Shown piece by piece: positions 1-5,476 of a DNA stretch of 5,476 nt. Both the position numbers and the translations under genes were made by a program. The stretch spans positions 15,576 to 21,051 of the forward strand of contig VBNZ01000067.1 of NCBI GenBank assembly GCA_005877675.1, in the 5' to 3' direction. The notes under the pieces were generated by a model that had not been told where the DNA came from, ran no database searches, and saw nothing but the letters and a program-made list of their open reading frames with translations. Position 1 is the first letter of the stretch; each line of letters opens with the position of its first letter. This DNA is from Gammaproteobacteria bacterium. Lineage in GTDB: Bacteria; Pseudomonadota; Gammaproteobacteria; Xanthomonadales; Rhodanobacteraceae.

Positions 1-43
1 TACTAGTTTTTAAGTTCTATTCCTCAACCAGAAAGCAGAAGAA

Positions 44-46
44 CGG
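44..46 (+). promoter_or_regulatory. weak dnaN ribosome binding site
   Basis: A GGA core lies 9 nt before the dnaN ATG at 56. It is a minimal Shine-Dalgarno match, so the start is decided mainly by the conserved DnaN N-terminus (MRFSIQREVLLKPLQQV). The rest of 1-55 is AT-richer spacer, presumably between dnaA and dnaN. I see no promoter consensus or DnaA box in it, and the end of dnaA cannot be recognised. Confidence 0.4.
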
Positions 47-55
47 ATCGAACCC

Positions 56-1156
56 ATGCGTTTCAGCATCCAGCGCGAAGTGCTCTTGAAACCACTCCAG
101 CAAGTCGTCGGCGTGGTGGAACGCAGACAGACCCTTCCCGTACTCGCAAACCTGCTCGTGGTCGCAGGTCCCAAGCAGGTGACCTTCACTGGAACCGATC
201 TCGAAGTCGAGATGTCGGCAACCACGACGGCCGACGGCATCGAGCCCGGCGAGACGACGATTCCGGCGCGCAAACTGTTCGATATCTGCCGTGCCCTGCC
301 CGATGGCAGCAAAGTGGAATTCAAGCTCAATGGCGACCGTATGAGCGTCAGCTCAGCCCGCAGCCGCTTCACCCTTGCGACCTTGCCGGCGGCGGAATTT
401 CCGGTCATCGACAATATCGAACTCGCCGAGCGCGTGAGCCTGCCCGAAGCCACGCTCAAGGGCCTGATGGACCGCACCGCGTTCGCAATGGCGCAACAGG
501 ACGTGCGTTACTACCTGAACGGCCTATTGCTCGATCTGCGCGAGAAAACGCTACGCTGTGTTGCGACGGATGGGCACCGCCTCGCCCTGGTCGAGACCGA
601 TTTGACCTCCGGCGTCGCGGCGCAGCGTCAGATATTGATTCCGCGCAAAGGCGTGCTCGAGCTGCAGGGTTTGTTCGAGATGGGCGATGGCGCGGTGGAT
701 CTGGAATTCGGGCGCAATCATCTGCGCGTCAAACGTGGGGATGTGACGTTTACTTCCAAGCTGATCGATGGACGCTTCCCCGACTACGAGGCGGTTGTTC
801 CGATTGGTGCCGACAAGGAAGTACGCGTTACGCGCGAGTCCCTGCGTGGAGCGCTGCAGCGCGCTGCGATCCTCTCGAATGAAAAATACCGTGGCGTAAA
901 ACTCGAAATCGGTCCGAACAAGCTGCGCATCATTGCGCACAATCCGGAGCAGGAAGAAGCAGTCGAAGAACTCGAGGCCAGGACAGGCGTGACAGAGCTG
1001 TCGGTCGGCTTCAATGTCAATTATCTGCTCGATGCGCTCAACGCACTCGGCGGCGAAGAAGTGCTGATGTGTCTGCGCGATGGCAATTCGAGTTGCCTGC
1101 TGCGCGCGCCCGACAGCGAAGCTGCGCGTCACGTGATCATGCCGCTGCGGCTCTGA
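56..1156 (+). CDS. dnaN: DNA polymerase III subunit beta (sliding clamp)
   Basis: DnaN is the ring-shaped homodimeric clamp that holds DNA polymerase III on DNA. It also recruits other polymerases, ligase, MutS and Hda through a hydrophobic pocket. The protein has 366 residues, the same length as E. coli DnaN as I recall it, and reads as three clamp folds (about 1-120, 121-245 and 246-366). Family signatures seen are LLKPLQQV near the N-terminus, TGTDLEVEM around 45-54, QDVRYYLNG with R151-Y152-Y153, TDGHRL with H174, FTSKLIDGRFPDY, and AAILSNEKYRGVKLEI. The C-terminus MPLRL (M362, R365, L366) matches the pocket-forming tail of the family. The gene is intact with no odd composition. It is followed 46 bp later by recF, and the pair is probably co-transcribed from upstream (dnaA operon style); no promoter is visible in the 55 bases before it. 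Confidence 0.98.
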   Translation: MRFSIQREVLLKPLQQVVGVVERRQTLPVLANLLVVAGPKQVTFTGTDLEVEMSATTTADGIEPGETTIPARKLFDICRALPDGSKVEFKLNGDRMSVSSARSRFTLATLPAAEFPVIDNIELAERVSLPEATLKGLMDRTAFAMAQQDVRYYLNGLLLDLREKTLRCVATDGHRLALVETDLTSGVAAQRQILIPRKGVLELQGLFEMGDGAVDLEFGRNHLRVKRGDVTFTSKLIDGRFPDYEAVVPIGADKEVRVTRESLRGALQRAAILSNEKYRGVKLEIGPNKLRIIAHNPEQEEAVEELEARTGVTELSVGFNVNYLLDALNALGGEEVLMCLRDGNSSCLLRAPDSEAARHVIMPLRL

Positions 1157-1189
1157 TCGCGACCGAAGCTGCAGCGCCGGCTGGCGAAA

Positions 1190-1194
1190 AGAGG
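1190..1194 (+). promoter_or_regulatory. recF ribosome binding site
   Basis: AGAGG lies 8 nt before the GTG at 1203 and supports that GTG as the recF start. It sits in the 46-bp dnaN-recF spacer, which has no clear terminator or promoter, so read-through from dnaN is the simplest model. Confidence 0.6.
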
Positions 1195-1202
1195 CGGGCG
1201 CT

Positions 1203-2282
1203 GTGTATTTCAGTCGGCTGCGCATCCAGAATCTGCGCAATGTCGTCGACCTAGAGCTGGAGCTCGTTCGGGGCTTCAACGCATTCACCGGCGCCAATGG
1301 CGCGGGCAAGACCAGCTTGCTAGAGGCGGCCTATCTCCTTTCACACGGCAGCAGTTTTCGCACGCGTCAGGGCGAGCATCTGACTCGTCGCGGTGCCGCT
1401 GATCTCGCCCTGTTCGGTGAGATTGCAACGGCGGGCAGTTCGCATAGGTTGGGTCTGCAACGTACAGCCGGCCGCTGGATCGCCCGTATCGACGGCGAGA
1501 CCCCGCCTAATCTCGCCGCTCTTTTTTCCGCTTGCGCCGTGGTGGGTTTCGATCCCGGTAGCCATGCCTTGATTTCTGGCAGTGCTGAACTGCGTCGAAG
1601 TTTCCTCGATTGGGGTGTGTTCCACGTGGAACATGACTTCGCAAGCTGGTCGCGCCGCTTTCGCCGCGCTCTGCAACAGCGCAATGCCTTGCTCAAGCAG
1701 GATGCGGACGATGCCACAATCTCGGCTTGGGATGAGGAGTTCGTGCAGGCAGCCGAGCGACTGACAGCGCAGCGGGAGCGCTACGCCGCCGCGCTGGCGA
1801 GCGAATTGACCGCCTTGTTACAGATATATTTGCCAGAGCTTGGTGCGGCAGCCGTCGAATTTCGCGCGGGATGGGACCGATCTTCGCCGCTGGGGGCGGT
1901 TCTGGCGGCTAAGCGGCAACGCGATCGTCTACTCGGCCATACTACACGTGGTCCGCATCGGGCCGATTGGGTGCTGTCTTTTGCGCAAGCGCCAAGTCAT
2001 GAACATCTGTCGCGTGGGCAGGAAAAGCTCTGTGCGATCGCCTGCATGTTGGCGCAGGCGCGACTGTATCAGGCACAGCGCGGGGAGTGGCCGGTTATCG
2101 TCCTGGACGACTTCTGCTCAGAACTGGATGCGGCCCACCAGGAATTGGCGCTAGCCAGCCTCGTGCGCGATGGTGCGCAAGTGCTGCTGAGCGGCACCGA
2201 GCTGCCCCCGCGGCTGGTCGAGTTCTCTTCCCCACAGCGCTGGTTCCACGTGGAACAAGGGCAAGCCCGGGTACTGCTGTAA
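1203..2282 (+). CDS. recF: DNA replication and repair protein RecF
   Basis: RecF is an SMC/ABC-type ATPase that works with RecO and RecR to load RecA at single-strand gaps and helps stalled forks recover. The protein has 359 residues, close to the usual 357 or so. The Walker A motif is GANGAGKT (30-37, lysine K36). The conserved GPHRAD motif is at 250-255. The ABC signature LSRGQEK is at 269-275. Walker B VIVLDD ends at D302-D303, followed by the D-loop SELDAAH. A GTG start is preferred because the family N-terminus (here YFSRLRIQNLRNV) begins directly after it and a Shine-Dalgarno lies 8 nt upstream. Two parS sites are embedded in the coding sequence, both encoding FHVE (140-143 and 348-351). 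The first FHVE aligns with the FHNE of E. coli RecF as I recall that sequence, so these sites replace ordinary family residues and are not insertions. The gene is intact. Confidence 0.97.
   Translation: MYFSRLRIQNLRNVVDLELELVRGFNAFTGANGAGKTSLLEAAYLLSHGSSFRTRQGEHLTRRGAADLALFGEIATAGSSHRLGLQRTAGRWIARIDGETPPNLAALFSACAVVGFDPGSHALISGSAELRRSFLDWGVFHVEHDFASWSRRFRRALQQRNALLKQDADDATISAWDEEFVQAAERLTAQRERYAAALASELTALLQIYLPELGAAAVEFRAGWDRSSPLGAVLAAKRQRDRLLGHTTRGPHRADWVLSFAQAPSHEHLSRGQEKLCAIACMLAQARLYQAQRGEWPVIVLDDFCSELDAAHQELALASLVRDGAQVLLSGTELPPRLVEFSSPQRWFHVEQGQARVLL
1618..1633. promoter_or_regulatory. parS centromere site 1 (perfect)
   Basis: The sequence TGTTCCACGTGGAACA is a perfect 16-bp palindrome. 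It is identical to the parS sequence known from Pseudomonas chromosomes and fits the general bacterial consensus TGTTNCACGTGNAACA. ParB binds such sites near the origin, clamps onto DNA using CTP, spreads, and recruits SMC while ParA moves the origin region. The site lies within recF and encodes the end of V139 and then F140-H141-V142-E143. A chance perfect 16-mer in a window this short is very unlikely, and an origin-proximal location is exactly what is expected. parA and parB are not in the window. Confidence 0.93.
2242..2257. promoter_or_regulatory. parS centromere site 2 (one end mismatch)
   Basis: GGTTCCACGTGGAACA matches the 16-bp parS at 15 positions; only the first base differs (G instead of T). 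The inner 14 bp, GTTCCACGTGGAAC, form a perfect palindrome. It lies in the last codons of recF and encodes F348-H349-V350-E351, 624 bp after site 1 and in the same codon phase. It ends 30 bp before the TATAAT upstream of gyrB. ParB usually tolerates a single outermost mismatch, so binding is likely but may be weaker than at site 1. Confidence 0.85.
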
Positions 2283-2287
2283 AGCGC

Positions 2288-2293
2288 TATAAT
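2288..2293 (+). promoter_or_regulatory. putative gyrB promoter -10 element
   Basis: A perfect TATAAT hexamer starts 5 bp after the recF stop codon, in otherwise GC-rich DNA. No convincing -35 hexamer is found at 15-19 bp spacing (the region reads around GCCCGG), and there is no TG extension, so the promoter would depend on the -10 or on an activator. Transcription would begin near 2300 and give a leader of about 70 nt before the gyrB ATG. gyrB genes often have their own promoter sensitive to supercoiling; that this one does is inference. Confidence 0.45.
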
Positions 2294-2299
2294 GGTCTG

Positions 2300-2356
2300 T
2301 TGCTCTGCGCGAGCAGGGTTGTAGCGGCTTTTTGCTCACGCGCCGCGCGCGTGCGC
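2300..2356 (+). repeat. gyrB leader inverted repeats
   Basis: Three short segments can pair: TGCTC (2301-2305), GAGCA (2311-2315) and TGCTC (2333-2337). The middle one could pair with either outer one. A second hairpin has stem CACGCG (2337-2342) and CGCGTG (2348-2353) around a 5-nt loop, and can be extended past one mismatch to GC pairs at 2334-2335 and 2355-2356. It ends 14 nt before the ATG. There is no U-run, so none of these is a canonical intrinsic terminator. They may shape the leader RNA, but this GC-rich DNA makes short inverted repeats easily by chance. Confidence 0.3.
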
Positions 2357-2370
2357 TCTCGAGTGAATCA

Positions 2371-4763
2371 ATGACCGAGCAGACTCCGAACCAGTACGAC
2401 TCCAGCAGTATCAAAGTATTGAAGGGCCTCGAGGCGGTACGAAAACGCCCAGGCATGTACATCGGCGACACCGACGACGGCACCGGCCTGCATCACATGG
2501 TGTTCGAGGTTGTCGACAACTCGATCGACGAAAGATCGTGCTACACGCGGACGGCTCGGTCTCCGTGACCGACTGGGGACGCGGCATCCCCGTGGACAAG
2601 CACAGGACGGGCAAGAGCGCCCTGGAGGTGGCGCTGACGGTGCTGCACGCGGGCGGCAAGTTCGACGACAACTCCTACAAAGTCTCGGGTGGCCTGCACG
2701 GCGTCGGCGTTTCCGTAGTCAACGCGCTGTCCGATCATTTACTGCTCACGATCTACCGCGACGGCTACGAGCACCAGCAGGAATATCAACTCGGCGAGCC
2801 GAAATATCCGCTCAAGCGTTTAGGCCCGACTACCCAGCGCGGCACCACGGTGCGCTTCCATCCGAGTCCGGTGATATTCACCAACACCGAATTCCACTAC
2901 GACATTCTCGCCAAGCGCCTGCGCGAGCTGTCGTTTCTCAATTCCGGTGTCAAGATCGAGCTTATCGATGAGCGTTCGGACAAGCACGACACATTCGAAT
3001 ACGAAGGCGGTATCCGTTCATTCGTCGAGCATCTTGCCCAGCTAAAAACCCCTTTACATCAAAAAGTTATCACATTCACGGCGCATAACGACAGCACCAC
3101 AGTCGACGTTGCGATGCAATGGACCGATGCGTACCAGGAAACCACATTCTGCTTCACCAACAATATCCCGCAGAAGGATGGCGGTACCGATCTCGCCGGA
3201 TTCCGCGACACGTTGACGCGCACCATGTCGAACTACATCGAGAATTCGGGCTTGCAGAGAACCGCCAAGGTCGCGCTCGCGGGCGATGACATGCGTGAAG
3301 GCCTGATCGCAGTGCTGTCGGTCAAAGTGTCCGATCCGAAGTTCTCCTCGCAGACCAAGGACAAGCTCGTCTCGTCCGAGGTCAAGGGCATCGTCGAGTC
3401 GATCGTCAACCAGAAGTTCGAGGAATTCCTGCAGGAGAATCCTGCCGAGGCGCGCGCGATCGGCGCCAAGGTCGTCGACGCCGCGCGCGCGCGCGAGGCT
3501 GCGCGCAAGGCGCGCGAGATGACGCGGCGCAAGGGCGCGCTCGATATCGCCGGCTTGCCGGGCAAGCTTGCCGATTGCCAGGAGAAGGATCCAGCGCTCA
3601 GCGAACTCTTCATCGTCGAGGGCGACTCCGCCGGCGGTTCGGCCAAGCAGGGGCGCAACCGCAAGACGCAGGCGGTGCTGCCGCTCAAGGGTAAAATTTT
3701 AAATGTGGAAAAAGCGCGTTTTGATAAAATGTTGTCTTCCGCCGAAGTCGGCACGCTGATCACCGCGCTTGGCACCGGCATTGGCAAGGAGGAATTCAAC
3801 GTCGACAAGCTGCGCTATCACCGCATCATCATAATGACCGACGCCGACGTCGACGGCTCGCATATCCGCACGCTGCTGCTGACCTTCTTCTACCGCCAGA
3901 TGCCGGTGCTGATCGAGCGCGGCTACATCTACATCGGCTTGCCGCCACTGTACAAGTTAAAGCAGGGTAAGCAGGAGCTGTATATCAAGGACGACACGGC
4001 GCTCAACGCCTATCTGGTCAGCAACGCGGTCGACAGCGCCGAACTGCAGTACAGCCCCGATGCGCCGGCACTGACCGGCGCCGGCCTCGAAAAACTCATG
4101 CTCGATTACCATACCGCCCAGGCTCAGATAGCGCGCCTGTCGCAGCGCTGCGACACCGGCGTGCTCAACGCGATGCTCGATCTGGTGGCGCCCAGTGCAG
4201 AGCAGTGGCAGGATGCAGCCACAATCGAGAACTGGCTCAAGCAGATTTCTGCGAAGATCAACGGTGCCGGTTTGGGTCGCCCCGACTATCGCCTGCATGT
4301 GCGCAGCGCGACGACCGAGCATCCCGCCGCACTCGTGATCGAGCGCCGCCATCATGGTCTTGCGACCACGCAGGTGCTGCCGTCCGCGTTCTTTGCAGGC
4401 AGCGAATTCAAACCGCTGCGCGATCTGGCGCAGCAACTCGCCGGATTGATCCAGCCCGGTGCCGTGGTTCGCCGTGGCAATCACGAAGCGCCGGTCACAA
4501 GCTTCGCGATCGCGCAGCAATGGCTGCTCGACGAAGCGAAGAAAGGCCGTACGATTCAGCGCTTCAAGGGCCTGGGCGAAATGAATCCGGAGCAGCTATG
4601 GGAAACCACGGTCAATCCGGAAACGCGGCGCCTGCTGCAGGTCAGCATCGAGGATGCGGTTGCCGCCGATCAGATCTTCGCGACGCTGATGGGCGATGTG
4701 GTCGATCCGCGACGCGAATTTATCGAGCAGAACGCCTTGCGGGTGGCCAATCTCGACGTGTGA
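2371..4763 (+). CDS. gyrB: DNA gyrase subunit B, frame broken by a small deletion
   Basis: GyrB is the ATPase subunit of gyrase (A2B2), which introduces negative supercoils. The start at ATG 2371 is chosen because MTEQTPNQYDSSSIKVLKGL matches the family N-terminus; its Shine-Dalgarno is weak (GAG at 2361). The first frame carries KRPGMYIG and FEVVDNSIDE (catalytic E46, Mg-binding N50) but stops at 2568 after 65 codons. The rest continues in the next frame from about 2532 to 4763: GRGIP, GGLHGVG (2688-2708), the ATP-contacting QTK (3351-3359), TOPRIM EGDSAGG (3618-3638), PLKGK, DADVDGSH (3840-3863), the Gram-negative insert (about 4040-4500) and FKGLGEMNPEQLWET (from 4563). About nine residues normally following DE (the ALAGHC region) are absent. 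Restoring 28 nt would give 806 residues against 804 in E. coli. Positions equivalent to E. coli R136, D426 and K447 are wild type. As written, no active GyrB can be made, which suggests a sequence error for this essential gene. Confidence 0.95.
2522..2538 (+). other. deletion/frameshift junction in gyrB
   Basis: Codons GAC GAA (2527-2532, D53-E54) are followed directly by AAG ATC GTG in the other frame, with base 2532 shared between GAA and AAG. The frame change requires a loss of 1 mod 3 nucleotides. Counting back from the aspartate before WGRGIP against E. coli numbering gives nine lost residues, hence 28 nt; 25 nt would also fit the frame. A 5-bp inverted repeat, CGATC (2522-2526) and GATCG (2534-2538), surrounds the junction. 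Confidence 0.85.
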
Positions 4764-4803
4764 GCTGTCTACCAGCGCAACAAAACGCTAACCTTTAACA
4801 AAG

Positions 4804-4809
4804 TAGAAT
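4804..4809 (+). promoter_or_regulatory. weak candidate -10 for the TPR gene
   Basis: TAGAAT lies in the only AT-rich stretch (about 4781-4810) between gyrB and the TPR gene. No recognisable -35 is found at normal spacing. A separate promoter here is possible, but co-transcription with gyrB is equally compatible, because no U-tract terminator separates the genes. Confidence 0.22.
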
Positions 4810-4821
4810 CGCCGCTCCGCG

Positions 4822-4849
4822 CCGCGTGGTTCGCGGGGACGCGCGCGTC
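4822..4849 (+). repeat. GC-rich hairpin and palindrome between gyrB and the TPR gene
   Basis: CCGCG (4822-4826) and CGCGG (4832-4836) form a 5-bp stem around TGGTT. Immediately after it comes the perfect 12-bp palindrome GACGCGCGCGTC (4838-4849). No T-run follows, so this is not a standard intrinsic terminator. It could be an mRNA processing or stability structure, a protein-binding palindrome or chance in GC-rich DNA. Confidence 0.35.
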
Positions 4850-4866
4850 AATCCAAGCCGAATGCC

Positions 4867-4875
4867 GGAGGGAGG
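4867..4875 (+). promoter_or_regulatory. strong ribosome binding site of the TPR gene
   Basis: GGAGGGAGG contains two overlapping Shine-Dalgarno cores; the second (GGAGG, 4871-4875) is 5 nt from the ATG at 4881. It is by far the strongest ribosome binding site in the window and fixes the start of the TPR protein. The first ten codons are AT-rich, which keeps the initiation region unstructured, so high translation is likely. Confidence 0.75.
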
Positions 4876-4880
4876 CCCAT

Positions 4881-5476
4881 ATGAAAAAATATATTAGTAT
4901 ACTATTTGTCATCGGTGCAACTAGTGTGCTTGGCTTAGCCAGCACGATGGCAGCGGCGCAGATGGGCGGCAGCCCGCAGCCGAGTGGTAGCAGTCACGGC
5001 AAGGACTCCGATCGCAGCAGCTCCAAGAGCAATGCTGAGAAGCATTATCCGAACAGCACGCGCGTCGAGCCCAAGAACGACATGAAGGAATCGGATTCCA
5101 AGCCGCTGCAGAAAGCGATCGACGCGCTCAACGGCGGCGACGACGCCAAGGCGAAAGAGGAGATGCAGAAAATCCTCGAGTCGAGCAAGAGCAAATACGC
5201 GCAGGGCGTCGCGCTGCAGGCGCTGGCGAACATCGCATTCAACGCGCAGGACTACAAGGGCGCGATCGACAGCTACAAGAAGCTGATCGAACTCAATTCG
5301 CTCAACAACGACGGTCACTTCGACTCGATGTTCAATCTCGTCAACGCCTATGTCGCCGACGAGCAATATCGGGCGGCAATAGACGAGCTCAAGGTCTGGC
5401 GCGATCAGGGTAAGCGTGAAACCGCAGACTCGTACGCGCTTGAAGGCAATATCGATTATCGCCTCGAGAAGTATGC
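4881..5476 (+). CDS. exported tetratricopeptide-repeat protein (3' end beyond window)
   Basis: The frame is open for 198 codons and runs off the window, so the C-terminus is unknown. Residues 1-26 form a Sec-type signal peptide: KK, a hydrophobic core about 5-20, then STMAAA before Q27, with cleavage most likely after A26. There is no lipobox cysteine, so a soluble periplasmic or secreted protein is expected. Residues 28-74 are a polar linker rich in Ser, Lys, Asp and Pro. Helical repeats follow: a degenerate one at about 75-104, a clear TPR at about 108-141 (GVALQALANIAF, then DYKGAIDSYKKLIELN), a second at 149-177 (MFNLVNAYVADEQYRAAIDEL) and the start of a third from 182. TPRs are protein-binding scaffolds; the partner is not evident. 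It lies 117 bp after gyrB. From memory, Xanthomonas carries tonB-exbB-exbD genes near this position, so a link to TonB energy transduction is possible but unproven. No gene symbol is justified. Confidence 0.85.
   Translation, partial: MKKYISILFVIGATSVLGLASTMAAAQMGGSPQPSGSSHGKDSDRSSSKSNAEKHYPNSTRVEPKNDMKESDSKPLQKAIDALNGGDDAKAKEEMQKILESSKSKYAQGVALQALANIAFNAQDYKGAIDSYKKLIELNSLNNDGHFDSMFNLVNAYVADEQYRAAIDELKVWRDQGKRETADSYALEGNIDYRLEKY

Noticed and set aside
1124..1139. CACGTG core at the end of dnaN as a third parS
   Set aside because: The core and adjacent T/A match, but the outer arms do not fit TGTTN/NAACA.
551..1309. Long minus-strand open frame opposite dnaN
   Set aside because: It is a shadow of the GC-rich dnaN codons, has no family resemblance, and overlaps a certain gene. 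The same applies to the minus-strand frames at 10-477, 1341-1717, 3233-3808, 3957-4520 and 4935-5366.
1940..1955. CACGTG core in recF (TACTACACGTGGTCCG) as a parS
   Set aside because: Only the hexamer and a few arm bases match; the palindrome does not extend.
2301..2335. Intrinsic terminator after recF
   Set aside because: The TGCTC/GAGCA stem is only 5-6 bp, and the T-run (2329-2333) is about 13 nt downstream of it rather than adjacent.
2527..2540. Programmed -1 ribosomal frameshift in gyrB
   Set aside because: A -1 slip after GAA would restore the frame, but there is no proper slippery heptamer and about nine near-invariant residues would still be missing, so a deletion explains it better.
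3063..3076. DnaA-box-like sequence (GTTATCACATT)
   Set aside because: It lacks one base of the TTATNCACA consensus and stands alone inside gyrB coding sequence.
3482..3493. (CG)6 alternating run in gyrB as a Z-DNA or slippage element
   Set aside because: It simply encodes the conserved ARAREAARKARE helix with GC-rich codons; no evidence of instability.
4205..4798. Plus-strand frame overlapping the end of gyrB
   Set aside because: It is low-complexity Arg/Ala/Gly-rich out-of-frame translation of gyrB with no recognisable protein.

Overview
This window is the chromosomal replication-origin-proximal block dnaN - recF - gyrB, all on the + strand, followed by the first two thirds or so of a gene for an exported tetratricopeptide-repeat (TPR) protein. 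The gene order, the protein lengths and the GC-rich codon use point to a gammaproteobacterium. The wording of GyrB (for example LPGKLADCQEKDPALSELF, LMGDVVDPRREFIEQNAL) resembles what I recall of Xanthomonadales and near relatives, but family level is an inference. dnaA and oriC would lie just to the left; no DnaA box is visible here.

Layout: 1-55 is the end of the dnaA-dnaN spacer with a weak ribosome binding site. 56-1156 is dnaN (sliding clamp), complete. 1157-1202 is a short spacer with the recF ribosome binding site. 1203-2282 is recF, complete, with a GTG start. 2283-2370 is the gyrB leader, with a perfect TATAAT hexamer and several small inverted repeats. 2371-4763 is gyrB, interrupted near codon 54 by a frameshift that is best explained by loss of about 28 nt. 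4764-4880 is a spacer with GC-rich palindromes and a very strong Shine-Dalgarno sequence. 4881 to the window end is the TPR gene, open at its 3' end.

The most notable non-coding signal sits inside recF: two copies of the ParB-binding centromere site parS. One is a perfect 16-mer (1618-1633) and the other differs at one end base (2242-2257). They are 624 bp apart, lie in the same codon phase and encode the same tetrapeptide FHVE. The second ends 30 bp before the -10 element that probably drives gyrB. The block therefore combines replication (clamp), recombinational repair (RecF), supercoiling (gyrase) and very probably the loading point of the chromosome segregation machinery (ParB, then SMC). 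No wholly new system is evident. The items most worth checking are the embedded parS pair, the broken gyrB reading frame and the exported TPR protein.
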